From assembly GCF_963665995.1 (NCBI RefSeq), contig NZ_OY762512.1:2914001-2978000 (forward strand): 64,000 nt of DNA, in the 5' to 3' direction. This document shows, piece after piece, positions 26,796 through 36,545 of this stretch (position 1 is the stretch's first letter; every line of letters begins with the position of its first letter). The translations under genes were made by a program, and so were the position numbers. The notes beneath the pieces were generated by a model. It ran no database searches. It was not told where the DNA came from and saw nothing but the letters and a program-made list of their open reading frames with translations. The stretch comes from Pleurocapsa sp. FMAR1 (GTDB lineage: Bacteria > Cyanobacteriota > Cyanobacteriia > Cyanobacteriales > Xenococcaceae).

Positions 26796-27936
26796 ACAAA
26801 AACTCCTTTGAACCTTGCCAGACTTGGACAAATTTATGAACGGTATTAGCCCACGAAAATTCTTCAGCGCGAGCAATAACTTGTTGCCGAAGTTCTTGAT
26901 AAGAAATTGGGTTATCAACAAAAGATTCAAGGAAATCTGCCACCGTTTCTGGCGAACTACTTGGCTCAAATAAAAAACCCAACCCTTCTGGAATCGTATC
27001 GGGAATTCCACCTACTCGATTAGCAACTACTGGTACTCCTAATCTGAGACATTCTAAGTTAGATATTCCAAATGCTTCAGCAGAAGAAAATAGACACCCA
27101 AAATGGCAAGAACGTACCAATTGAATGAATTTATCCATATCCTTAAATTTATTAATAAATCCCATCGGTTTTAATAGTTTGTGCTTAGGTAATTCCTGAA
27201 CTTTAGAACCAACTGCAATTACTTCTACTGGAATATTTCGACTATCTAAGACATCGGCAATTTCTAACAGGAAAGGTAGTCCTTTTCGTTGCCAATCTTT
27301 ACCAATAAATCCTAGTCGCAAAGGTTTGAAATTCACAGGGTTTGATTGAGCATCAAGATCGGCTTTAGATAGACGTTCTTCATCTAAATTAGCCCCACCA
27401 GTAATCACATAAACTTTATTGGCAGGTATATTGTAATCTTTAATAATAGAATTGGCTGCCTCTCGACTCATGCAGATAATTCTCTTAGCTTGAAGGTAAT
27501 TATTTTTCTCTGTTGCTAAAGCTATTTTTCTAACTTTGGCAGCAACTATTGATGCAAGTCCATAATCATCAAAATTTTGCTTTAAAGTAGCATCAATATA
27601 ATAATTAACCTGCCATTTTTCTAACCAAGGATTGGGAGGTAGTAAAGGAAAATGACTAATAAATTCAGTATTTTCTTCAATATCAGCTTGTGCAAAAAGC
27701 TGCTTGAGAAATACTTTAGAATATTGAAATCCTCCTTTTTCTCTCGTATGTAGCCATGTAATCAAATTCCAAATTATCCGTAGTAAGCTCAGTTTTTTAG
27801 GATTTAGAGCTAGACCATAATCTAGGAATCTTTCTTTTTGTGAAGCCTTAAGAAAAAAGTACGGAATGTTACTCCAGGTGTTAATTTGGTTGGGATCACC
27901 AATTAAAGTCAAAACTTTTTGCTCGGTCTTTATCAT
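26773..27936 (-). CDS. Family 4 glycosyltransferase
   Basis: 387 residues. The donor domain has RLGFIGKDWQRKGLPFLLEI and an E-x7-E motif in AEAFGISNLECLRLGVP. The N-terminal region has a GDPNQINTWSNIPYFF start typical of one GT4 subgroup, and an early R-E/K-Gly loop is not obvious. Donor sugar unknown. Its 3' end carries the ribosome-binding site and start of the next gene. Confidence 0.88.
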   Translation of the reverse strand: MIKTEQKVLTLIGDPNQINTWSNIPYFFLKASQKERFLDYGLALNPKKLSLLRIIWNLITWLHTREKGGFQYSKVFLKQLFAQADIEENTEFISHFPLLPPNPWLEKWQVNYYIDATLKQNFDDYGLASIVAAKVRKIALATEKNNYLQAKRIICMSREAANSIIKDYNIPANKVYVITGGANLDEERLSKADLDAQSNPVNFKPLRLGFIGKDWQRKGLPFLLEIADVLDSRNIPVEVIAVGSKVQELPKHKLLKPMGFINKFKDMDKFIQLVRSCHFGCLFSSAEAFGISNLECLRLGVPVVANRVGGIPDTIPEGLGFLFEPSSSPETVADFLESFVDNPISYQELRQQVIARAEEFSWANTVHKFVQVWQGSKEFLYDPISAK

Positions 27937-28004
27937 CTTAAAATAACCTTAATTCTGTGTATAGTTCGAAAAAATACTTTGTAAGCGAGGAGGAACTAAA
28001 AAGA

Positions 28005-28808
28005 TCATCTTATAGCGGTATTTATCTTTATTACTTTTAGTAATTTTATAAATTTAAATTTGTGCAGGCTATTTTTTATGTTTAATAGTGGCTTAGTAAA
28101 TGCAAATACCTCATATTTAAAATTATCAATATATTCAAACAATTCATGTTTAAGATTAAAAAACTCAGCTATAATTAAAGGCGAATGTCGTTCAATTAAT
28201 TTACCAGCTCCCAACAATACATCAAAGTCAGCACCTTCAACGTCTATTTTGATTCCAGTTATAGATAATCCTTGATTACAATCTGCGAAATTGTCTAATG
28301 TAGTTGTAGTTAATTTAACTGATTGAGAGTTTCTGGTAGTGTTGGGATTGACAACTATATGACTTACCTCCGAGCAATCTCCTGTGTCAAACTGTATTTC
28401 TGGGACTTGAGAATATACTGGTTGATTAATTATTTCAATATTGTTAATGTTTTCTATATTTCTATGTAATAACTTTAAGTTTCTCTCATCTGGTTCAAAA
28501 GCATAAACTTTATTAACATGATTAGCAGTGAGTAAAGAATAATATCCGATATTTGCACCTACATCTAAAAAAACTTGATCGGATTCAAGATTTTCAATTA
28601 ATATCTGTTCGCTCCCCCAATCAACATTACAGTTGGTTACAAAAATTTCGCTAGCAAATCTACTATTTATAGGCAGATTCATTGTATTTCCATTAGGAAG
28701 TTGAATTTTATGATTCTGACGAATAATTCTTTTATAAAATTGTCTTAAAAATGTACGATAGAAATATTGACCATATCCAACCTCTTGTGCAAATTTAAGA
28801 TTTATCAT
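28005..28808 (-). CDS. FkbM-family methyltransferase
   Basis: 267 residues. The SAM-binding motif is VFLDVGANIGYYSLL followed by the acidic strand VYAFEPDERNLKLL. The FkbM signature IKIDVEGADFDVLLGAGKLI comes near residue 185. The family O-methylates hydroxyls on polyketides and sugars; in polysaccharide loci it usually methylates the glycan. Three FkbM genes occur in this locus (also 32137 and 35530), so several O-methyl groups are expected. Confidence 0.9.
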   Translation of the reverse strand: MINLKFAQEVGYGQYFYRTFLRQFYKRIIRQNHKIQLPNGNTMNLPINSRFASEIFVTNCNVDWGSEQILIENLESDQVFLDVGANIGYYSLLTANHVNKVYAFEPDERNLKLLHRNIENINNIEIINQPVYSQVPEIQFDTGDCSEVSHIVVNPNTTRNSQSVKLTTTTLDNFADCNQGLSITGIKIDVEGADFDVLLGAGKLIERHSPLIIAEFFNLKHELFEYIDNFKYEVFAFTKPLLNIKNSLHKFKFIKLLKVIKINTAIR

Positions 28809-28911
28809 TTTGATTCACCATAGCTTTGTTACTTAGCGATTGTTGTTGTGGGTAATTAAATCGTCATTAATCTGCAAAGATAAAACTGTCCAAACTTACT
28901 GTCAACATTTT

Positions 28912-30063
28912 CTAATTACCTAGCAAAATTGAATACCATTTATCCGCACATTGTTGAATATTGTGATTAGTTGCAGCATATTGATAAGCCTTATTGCCCC
29001 ACTCGCGTCTTTTCTCTTCAGAAGCCAGAAAATTTCCTAAAGCTGTTGCTAATGCTTTTGCATCACCCTGCTCGATTAAAGCTCCAGCTTTACCCTGTCC
29101 TAGAACTTCACAACAAGCTGAAGCATTACTAGCTACTATAGGAAGCTTGGCAGCCATTGCTTCAATTAAAGCGATTCCAAAACCTTCTTCCTCAGTAGTA
29201 CTAAAAGCATAAATATCCATTTGTCCTAGTAATTCTGGAATATCAGAGCGATCGCCCCAGAAAATTACTTGCTCGCTCAAGTTTAGCTCGTCAACTAAAT
29301 TTTGTAATGTCTCTTTTTGTTCTCCATCTCCTATCAACCACAATTGTGTATCAGCAAATTGCCGATGAACTAAGTTAAAAGCTGCAATCAAAGTTTGATG
29401 ATCTTTGATGGTATTCAAACGAGCTACCATACCAATAACTTTAGGTGAATTAGTCGAACGTTGTTGTCTACTCTTTTCGGCTCTAGCAGCTATGGCTTTG
29501 ACATCGCAACCATAGTTAATGGGATAGGAATTGCGAGGAAGCTTGGTTAACACTTGTAGAGAATTGTGTACTGTTTGAGAACAAGAATGGATGGGAATTT
29601 TAAGTAACCTAGAAAATAAAACAATATTTTTCCAAACTTTCAGTCTTGAGAGATCTTTTTCTGGCACTGGATTACCAGGGCAAACCATAATCTTAGGCAC
29701 TCGAGCTATACGAGCAGCTAAACCGACAAAAAGATGTAAGCCAAAAACGTGCAGCAAAATTGCCTGAGGTTTAATCTCTCGAAATTTGAGAGCTAGATTG
29801 AATATAAATGGCAAACGGCGATCGCTTTTGTAGTCTTGATTGATAATTGTTAAATTGGGTATCTCCTTGAACAATGGCAACATCTCTGTACGCTCTGAGT
29901 CCAGGTAAAGCAAGACATTTTTGGCATCGGGAGGAGAATTTTTAATGATCTCAAGACAGATATTTTCAATACCTCCAAAAGCCATACCATTAATCACATG
30001 AATGACAATAGGAGATTGTTTGACTAATGGTTTTTCTAAGGAAATAGATTGATTAATAACCAT
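28912..30063 (-). CDS. Family 4 glycosyltransferase
   Basis: 383 residues. The acceptor domain begins HVINGMAFGGIENI; the donor domain has GMVARLNTIKDHQTLI and the E-x7-E in EEGFGIALIEAMAAKLP. It is clearly paralogous to the next upstream gene (30063-31199), sharing GMVARL, PELLGQ and the ALIEAMAA block. Its ATG shares one base with the TAA of that gene (TAATG), so translation is coupled. Donor sugar unknown. Confidence 0.9.
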   Translation of the reverse strand: MVINQSISLEKPLVKQSPIVIHVINGMAFGGIENICLEIIKNSPPDAKNVLLYLDSERTEMLPLFKEIPNLTIINQDYKSDRRLPFIFNLALKFREIKPQAILLHVFGLHLFVGLAARIARVPKIMVCPGNPVPEKDLSRLKVWKNIVLFSRLLKIPIHSCSQTVHNSLQVLTKLPRNSYPINYGCDVKAIAARAEKSRQQRSTNSPKVIGMVARLNTIKDHQTLIAAFNLVHRQFADTQLWLIGDGEQKETLQNLVDELNLSEQVIFWGDRSDIPELLGQMDIYAFSTTEEEGFGIALIEAMAAKLPIVASNASACCEVLGQGKAGALIEQGDAKALATALGNFLASEEKRREWGNKAYQYAATNHNIQQCADKWYSILLGN

Positions 30064-31199
30064 TACACTAAATTCAAATAACTAATATATTGCTTTGCCA
30101 TATTCTCTATAGAAAATTCGTTTAAAACTTTTTGCTTGGCTTGCTTGACTTTAATTTGGGCTGCTTCTGGATGTTTCATTACTTGGGCGATCGCATCAGC
30201 TAAAGCTTCGGGATCTTGCGCTGTCACTAAATAACCTATATTGCCCTGTTCTAATACTTCTCGACAAGCTCCTACATCTGTTGCAACTATTGCTACCTCG
30301 GCAGCCATTGCTTCAATTAAAGCAATGCCCAAACCTTCATCTGGTTTAGCCGAAAAAACAAAAACGTCCGTTTGACCCAACAATTCAGGGATATCTCGAC
30401 GCATTCCTAAAAGTTGAACGCAGTCTTCAACTCCCTCATGTTTAATGAGCTTCTCATATTCAACGCGACGGCTACCTTCGCCGACCAATTGAACAACAAA
30501 ACTAATACCTTTTTCTTTCAAGATACGAGCTGCTTTTATTAGTGTCGGTTGATCTTTGTGTCTTTCCAAACGAGCCACCATACCAATTACAAAAGGTTGT
30601 TCTGACTTTTGCTGGCGTTTGATCTCTGCTCGTTGGGCAATCTCTTCGATGGGACAACCATTATAAACAGTGACGGCCTCTAAATTTCCTACATTAAAAT
30701 GTTTGACTACACCTTCACGAACATAGTCACTACAGCAGATCAACTTATTGGTTACAGGTCGACCCAATTGAATTTCCATTCTAAATTTGCGAAAAGCACT
30801 GTTTGTCCAGTAAGGAGGATAATTACCTACATGAGCCACAATTTTTTTTACTCCAGCCAAACGAACCCCATAAGCCATAAAAGTATGCCAGCCTAATGGC
30901 ATCGATAAAAAACCATCGGGTTTAAATTGTTTAGTAATCTTGTAAAAAGCTGCTACCAACTGACCGTAACGCCAATAGCCCTTTGACGGTAAATTTATAT
31001 TTTCAACATCTATACCTAATTGTTTAAATTCACTACTCAAGTCTGTAGGTTGATTGTTTAAAATTACTATTTTAGGATGTATTTTCCATTTGAGCCACCA
31101 GCGACACATCTCTAAAACTAAAATAGGAGTACCTTCTGCACAAAGAGAACTAAGGGTAATTAGTATTTTTTTCTCAGAGTTTTTACTTGATTTGAACAT
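30063..31199 (-). CDS. Family 4 glycosyltransferase
   Basis: 378 residues from ATG at 31199 (MFKSSKNSEKKIL); an upstream in-frame TTG at 31244 is a weaker start. The donor domain has GMVARLERHKDQPTLI and the E-x7-E in DEGLGIALIEAMAAEVA. It resembles the downstream neighbour closely enough to suggest tandem duplication followed by specialisation. The two would add consecutive or alternative residues of the repeat unit. Confidence 0.9.
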   Translation of the reverse strand: MFKSSKNSEKKILITLSSLCAEGTPILVLEMCRWWLKWKIHPKIVILNNQPTDLSSEFKQLGIDVENINLPSKGYWRYGQLVAAFYKITKQFKPDGFLSMPLGWHTFMAYGVRLAGVKKIVAHVGNYPPYWTNSAFRKFRMEIQLGRPVTNKLICCSDYVREGVVKHFNVGNLEAVTVYNGCPIEEIAQRAEIKRQQKSEQPFVIGMVARLERHKDQPTLIKAARILKEKGISFVVQLVGEGSRRVEYEKLIKHEGVEDCVQLLGMRRDIPELLGQTDVFVFSAKPDEGLGIALIEAMAAEVAIVATDVGACREVLEQGNIGYLVTAQDPEALADAIAQVMKHPEAAQIKVKQAKQKVLNEFSIENMAKQYISYLNLV

Positions 31200-31259
31200 A
31201 CTATTTATCTTGAATGAGTTTTGACAACTAAAGCTAGAAATCAAGTGTTTAGATAAATC

Positions 31260-32036
31260 TTAAATATACGGATATTTACATCTTTCTCCATGATTTGGCT
31301 GTCTATATTTATTTTGATGAGAAGTGTCTACAATATTGCTGAATTTCTCACTTATTCTTTGAATTGGATTGAATGAAGTCAAGCGTTTTGATTGGGGCAA
31401 TACTAAAGAATCAATCCATTCTCCAATATCAAAAATCTCTTCTTTTGCTTGAATCTGATTTTCCCAAAATAACCATGATGAAAAATTTTCATAGTTTACA
31501 TGATGAAATTCGGAAAATTTGACGACTCTTTGATTTTCCATCAAGTCGTGCAGTTTGAATCTAAATACCACAAGTGATTCTTCTGGTTTAAATTCAACCA
31601 ACCATCTATGATGAGCGCATCCTATAACCCCTGTTGTACGTTGCAACATTCGTCGTGTTAACAAAGGTTGTTTAATCAATAATTCTGACGCAGCACTTGG
31701 ACATTCTATATACCCTGCGCGTGCAACTCTCGACATTTCTGATACTACCCAAATAGGATCTCGGATATCTTCTAAAACATGACTACAACAGACAAAATCG
31801 AAATAGTTTTCTGGAAAAGGCCATGGTTTTCTATCGCAGATATCTATTTGTATCCATGTATCCTTTATAAATCGCTCTGGTTCTCCATAATCCTGTGCTT
31901 GTCCACTAAGACGTGTCTCGTAATCATTTATATCTAAAACATGAGTCGCTCCATTGATAGGCTTGTGCCAACCACCTACGTCTAGAGAACGTTGTGATTG
32001 TCGCATCATTGTTATTACTTTATCGATGTTTTTCAT
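31260..32036 (-). CDS. SAM-dependent methyltransferase (class I)
   Basis: 258 residues. The SAM-binding start is RSLDVGGWHKP, where a single GxG-like loop replaces the usual GxGxG. An ICDRKPWPFPENYFDFVCCSHVLED block follows, which is motif II/III of Methyltransf_11-type enzymes. The C-terminal half (from about 130) is aromatic and unlike a simple methyltransferase, perhaps acceptor-binding. Probable substrate: a sugar or terminal residue of the polysaccharide. Confidence 0.75.
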   Translation of the reverse strand: MKNIDKVITMMRQSQRSLDVGGWHKPINGATHVLDINDYETRLSGQAQDYGEPERFIKDTWIQIDICDRKPWPFPENYFDFVCCSHVLEDIRDPIWVVSEMSRVARAGYIECPSAASELLIKQPLLTRRMLQRTTGVIGCAHHRWLVEFKPEESLVVFRFKLHDLMENQRVVKFSEFHHVNYENFSSWLFWENQIQAKEEIFDIGEWIDSLVLPQSKRLTSFNPIQRISEKFSNIVDTSHQNKYRQPNHGERCKYPYI

Positions 32037-32136
32037 TCTGAATTCCTTTCTGGTTGTGGGTTATTAGAAAAAATAGCTGTCTATTTATGTTAATTAGTAA
32101 TGCTTAGCTTAAAAAATCCTTATAGTATTGAAAAAA

Positions 32137-32955
32137 TCAACTAATAGTTGGAACAGCAATATAATCTCCAAATTCAAGATTGTCTAAATGTTTTTTACCT
32201 GAATAATCTTGAATTTCGTATTTGATTTCTCTAAAAAAAGTAATAATATCTTTAGCAGTTTGCCCTTTTGGCATCCAAAACGGATGTATTCCAATTAATA
32301 TAGTAGGTTGATGTTTTTCTATGGTATTTTTTGCTCCTTTTAACACCAGTAATTCGGCACCTTCAACATCGATTTTAATTACATTAGGGACTATATTTAG
32401 CTGTGAACAGTTTTCGTCTATAGTTGTTATTGGGACATTAATAATCTCTTTTTGACTTGCTGAAATATGAGGAACTTCGTCGGCAATTGTCAAAGAATTA
32501 CTACTATGTTTACCACCGTCCACGAGTACGAATTGTACAGAAATATCAGTAATATCTCCTACAGCTTTTGGGATAATAAAAACATTTCTAGTGAAATTTA
32601 TACGGCTATGGTACTTCAAGATTTCTAGATTACTTGGCGATGGTTCAAATGCAATTACTGTTCCTTTTCTACCAACCAATTTAGAGGCTAACAGGGTATG
32701 AAAACCAAAATTAGCACCAACATCAATAAATGTATTACCTGGTTTTAATCTAGATTTTAGATAAGACTGTAAATCAGGTTCGCATTGATCGTAATTCATA
32801 AAAGAAGGATGTAAGAATAAAAACTTTCCTCCTTGTATTGCAGGAATAGGTAACGTATTAGTACTAGAATATCGCCAACTATGAGTTAGCTTTTTAAGAA
32901 AAGAGTGAATTTGTGGTATATTTTGACGAAGAAAAGAATTGGTTTGAAGATACAT
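32137..32955 (-). CDS. FkbM-family methyltransferase
   Basis: 272 residues. TFIDVGANFGFHTLLASKLV is the SAM site, with VIAFEPSPSNLEIL as the next acidic strand. The FkbM motif IKIDVEGAELLVLKGAKNTI is near 195. This is the second of three family members here. It is 180 bp or less from neighbours on both sides, on the same strand. Confidence 0.9.
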   Translation of the reverse strand: MYLQTNSFLRQNIPQIHSFLKKLTHSWRYSSTNTLPIPAIQGGKFLFLHPSFMNYDQCEPDLQSYLKSRLKPGNTFIDVGANFGFHTLLASKLVGRKGTVIAFEPSPSNLEILKYHSRINFTRNVFIIPKAVGDITDISVQFVLVDGGKHSSNSLTIADEVPHISASQKEIINVPITTIDENCSQLNIVPNVIKIDVEGAELLVLKGAKNTIEKHQPTILIGIHPFWMPKGQTAKDIITFFREIKYEIQDYSGKKHLDNLEFGDYIAVPTIS

Positions 32956-33013
32956 AAATTTAACTTCTATTATTGCGATCGATAAAACTGAAACTTTATT
33001 TTTGCGATCTAAG

Positions 33014-34356
33014 CTAATTAGTTTTAACCATAGGCATTAACGCCTTATACATAGCTAAAGTATCGCGAGCTAAATGCATCATTGTTCTAGGGTATTGAAC
33101 ATTGGCTTTTAAATTTGATATCAATTCTTTTTTTGTTACTAGGCGTTGAATGATCGAAGCTAATTCTTTGCTATTACCTGGTTCAAACAACAAACCATCT
33201 ACTCCATCTCGAACTAATTCGGCAATACCGCCAAGACGACTACCAATTACAGGGATACCTGCTGCGAAAGATTCAAGCACTGTAAGGGGACCAGTTTCTA
33301 GCCACAAAGAAGGAACAACGCAAAGATCGTAATTAGCTAATAAGCCTAACAATTGACTATTTGGAATACCGTACTGAATATTAAATCTTGGATCTTTTTC
33401 GATTTGTTTTTTGACTTCCTTGCCGTACTCTTTTTCCTCCCAGTTAATATCCGAACAAAAGAAATCAACCTGAACTGGTAAATTTATAGGAAGAGATTTT
33501 ACTGCTTCAACCAAAACGTGACTACCCTTGATATGGGTGCTGCGACCAGCGAATACTAACTTTAAGACACCATCTTCTAAAGGTTTTCTGGAGTTTTTAT
33601 TCTCAATGGCATTAGGTCCTCCTGTGCGAAAAAACTTAATCTTATCAGGAGGCGCACCATTTAACACGACTAATTTTTGTACCCATTCAGCATGAACGTG
33701 GAGAACATTTACAAGATCGAGCATTTTTAGCCAAGCATCTTGAAATATTTCCGTCATTTTCCTAGTAGTTAAAAGACGACTAACTATATTAGACTGATTG
33801 ACATCTATTCTAGATAACGACCAACGTGCAAATAAATTAGCTAAGGTAGGTTGCATACCCGCAACTGTAAGACGACACTCTGAACAACGTTGCAGTTTAA
33901 TCTCTCCATCACAAACTGTTTTACCTTGATAAAGTAATCCGTGTTGAGAACAAGAATTTCCTTGGGTATGGTAGGTCATGACAACCTTAGAACCGAATTT
34001 CTTGGCTAACTGCATATGTGCAATACCTGCACTAGAAGTAAAATCATGAAAGTGGACAATATCTGGTTGATAGGCTGCCAAAACCTCGGAAAAGCCAATA
34101 CCGCATTAACTGTAGTGCGCGAGTACAAAGCCATACGCTCGACCGCATCGGGGATTGGTGGCAGTACTTGAACTAGAACACCCTCGTAAATATGACTTCC
34201 TAAAGGTTCTCGTCCAGAAGAATGCTGGTGAATTACAATATGCACATCTACCCCTAAACGCTGTAAGTTTTGGCAAAGGCGATGACAAGAGATAATGCTA
34301 CCTCCTGTTACCCAAGGGAGATAAGAACTAGCACCGATAAGATGAAGAACTTTCAT
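33014..34356 (-). pseudogene. Family 4 glycosyltransferase interrupted by one frameshift
   Basis: The gene starts with ATG at 34356 (MKVLHLIGASSYLPWVTGGS). The frame is lost near 34090-34093, where the coding strand reads GCTTTTCC. Adding one T gives AFSEVLAAYQPDIVHFHDF and joins smoothly to the downstream frame, which has no proper start of its own (a TTG at 34081). The downstream part has a Cys cluster (CSQHG...C...CSEC), a donor domain LVFAGRSTHIKGSHVLV and E-x7-E in LETGPLTVLESFAAGIP. Without the shift it would be a normal 447-residue enzyme. It may be a real mutation, phase variation at a short T-run, or a sequencing error. Confidence 0.8.
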
Positions 34357-34362
34357 AGCTTA

Positions 34363-35448
34363 CTAGCTGGCTAAAACAGCTTGAATAAATCTGGACTCGG
34401 CATTTTTGGGAGGTAGTGGCATAGGCACTTCTTCAAATTCCTGGGTAAGTAAATGGTGTAGTTCTTCTGGTGAATCATAAATATGAACCCCTGAAAGATG
34501 ACTAACACTTCGAGCAGCAATTCGATTAGCAATTACAGGAATACCTGCTGCCAACATTTCGGGAATTCTAGTTAGGACTCCTAAACCTTTTTTCTGATGT
34601 ATTAATACAGCTCTAGTTTCGGCTAAATACTGTTTTAACTCTTCTTTAGTTGCTGTACCACAAATACTTAGCCAAGGATAATTTAAAGTATCTTTTAAAG
34701 TCTCAGTTTGATTGCCCACAAGTTTAACTTCTAGGGACTTATTCTGACTACAATTATTAATCCATTTAGCTAGCTGAATAAAACCTTCAACACTGGCATA
34801 ATTTTTTGCCGATCCCAAAATTAATAAACTTTGCTTTTCTGAATTTTTTCTCGCTTTTCTAATATCTGAATAAAGCTCTATCAATCTTTGACCTGGATAA
34901 TAAGGGAGATATTCTGCATCAATATCATGATTTCTTAGAAGTATTTGTTCCTCTTCAGAAACAGCAAATACAAAATCTGCTTCTTTCAATCCTTTAATTT
35001 CTTGCTTGAGATAATCGAAAACTAGAGCAGATTCTTTTTTTCTAAAATGAGTTAAGAAAAATGACTCTATGTTGTGTGGTAAAGCGATTAATGGAACTTG
35101 ATATTTTTTTTTGATTTGGGGTGTAATTGTTTCTCCTGTTGTTTCCCAAATTATTGCCTGGTATTTTTGAGATTGAGTTAATTCGCTGTGATACAAATCA
35201 AGCATCTGACCGATACCACCCAAGCGTTTCAAGCAAAAAGCTTCCCAATCTTGATTTTGAATACTATTTACTACTCCTAAAAAGCGATCGCGAATTGGTC
35301 TAGTTTCTTGATAAATGGATTGTTGTAACTCGGTAGTTTGAATATTGTTTCTTGATAATATTTCTAATATCTGCTCAGAGCGATGTTCTCCTCCATGGGA
35401 AGGATTCTTAACTGCAAAAGGACTAGAACGCAAAACATTGATTGGCAT
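34363..35448 (-). CDS. Glycosyltransferase, divergent family 4-like
   Basis: 361 residues. The N-terminal part has SHGGEHRSEQILEIL, a GT-B acceptor loop. The C-terminal part has LLILGSAKNYASVEGFIQLAKW and RIPEMLAAGIPVIANR, matching the donor-site layout. The first Glu of the E-x7-E pair is not present at its expected place, so the enzyme is a divergent member. It sits 6 bp upstream of the frameshifted glycosyltransferase gene. Donor unknown. Confidence 0.75.
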   Translation of the reverse strand: MPINVLRSSPFAVKNPSHGGEHRSEQILEILSRNNIQTTELQQSIYQETRPIRDRFLGVVNSIQNQDWEAFCLKRLGGIGQMLDLYHSELTQSQKYQAIIWETTGETITPQIKKKYQVPLIALPHNIESFFLTHFRKKESALVFDYLKQEIKGLKEADFVFAVSEEEQILLRNHDIDAEYLPYYPGQRLIELYSDIRKARKNSEKQSLLILGSAKNYASVEGFIQLAKWINNCSQNKSLEVKLVGNQTETLKDTLNYPWLSICGTATKEELKQYLAETRAVLIHQKKGLGVLTRIPEMLAAGIPVIANRIAARSVSHLSGVHIYDSPEELHHLLTQEFEEVPMPLPPKNAESRFIQAVLAS

Positions 35449-35529
35449 TTAAATTTACCTTATGGCGATCGCCATGTAATTGATATTTAAGACAATAAAT
35501 TTTAAGCTTCTAACTATGAAAATGTAATG

Positions 35530-36507
35530 TTACAAAAAATCTTTTTTCAATGTTGAAAGCAAATCTCGATTGCAGCAGTATAAATAATTTTCAGTGCCTC
35601 TATTGTGATAACAGTTGTCTTCATTTTTTATCAAAGGAGCTTTCACGTTATTCGTAATTAAAAAACCTTTGTATTTTAAATTTAAATTATCAAAAAAATC
35701 TGCAATTTTTTGCCAATTGTCATGTTGAGCCTCTACAATAACTACAGGCTTGTTTTCTATTAATAGTTGCATAGCCCCTGATAAGACTTCGATCTCAAAA
35801 CCTTCTACATCTATTTTGAGCGCGCCGATCGATTTTTCAGTAAGACGATTTCGGTTATAATCGTCTAATTTCATCATGGGAACAGAAATTGTATCGACAA
35901 CTTCATCTAGTTCTGCGTAATGTTGAATTACGCTACTTAAATAACTACTTTTAGATATAAAAAGCTCTGTTGTGGTGTTGTGATTGCCAAGACAAATATT
36001 TTCTATCGTAAATTTCTTAAAATTATTCAGCGCAAATAATTCTTCTGTAAACGATCTCAAATATGAATTTGGTTCAAAAAGAACTACAGGTCGATTGAGA
36101 GACAAAGGATAAAGAGATCTGATACCCAAGTTAGCGCCAATATCCAGAAAAACTTTCTCTATAGGTATATTGTTATGTAAAAAATCTTCTACTTTTCTCA
36201 ATCCTCGCTCGTGCCATTTATAACTTTGTGCAAATTGCCAGCTTTTGAGATCGCCATTTTTAACTGGCACTTTTAATTTAACTTTGTTAGATAGGCAGAG
36301 AATCCAAGTATAGTCTGTTCGAGGCGCACCAGCGACGCTGATATGCTTGACAAAAAAATCTCTAATTTTTTCTGGTGCATATTCATAAGGAAAATTGACA
36401 AATTTTAGCAATGTGGGAGACTCTAAAAGTTTTTGTCCCAAATAAACTCTAATTTGCTTTAAAAGCCTTTTTAGGCTATTGTCTTGCTGCCAACTTAGTG
36501 TTTTCAT
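35530..36507 (-). CDS. FkbM-family methyltransferase
   Basis: 325 residues, longest of the three FkbM proteins here. The SAM site is VFLDIGANLGIRSLYPLS, followed by VVLFEPNSYLRSF. The FkbM motif is ALKIDVEGFEIEVLSGAMQL. An N-terminal extension of about 120 residues has no recognised motif. It probably O-methylates a polysaccharide sugar. Confidence 0.88.
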   Translation of the reverse strand: MKTLSWQQDNSLKRLLKQIRVYLGQKLLESPTLLKFVNFPYEYAPEKIRDFFVKHISVAGAPRTDYTWILCLSNKVKLKVPVKNGDLKSWQFAQSYKWHERGLRKVEDFLHNNIPIEKVFLDIGANLGIRSLYPLSLNRPVVLFEPNSYLRSFTEELFALNNFKKFTIENICLGNHNTTTELFISKSSYLSSVIQHYAELDEVVDTISVPMMKLDDYNRNRLTEKSIGALKIDVEGFEIEVLSGAMQLLIENKPVVIVEAQHDNWQKIADFFDNLNLKYKGFLITNNVKAPLIKNEDNCYHNRGTENYLYCCNRDLLSTLKKDFL

Positions 36508-36545
36508 AATTAATTTAATCTAAAAAATGAATTTTGCAGCAAACT

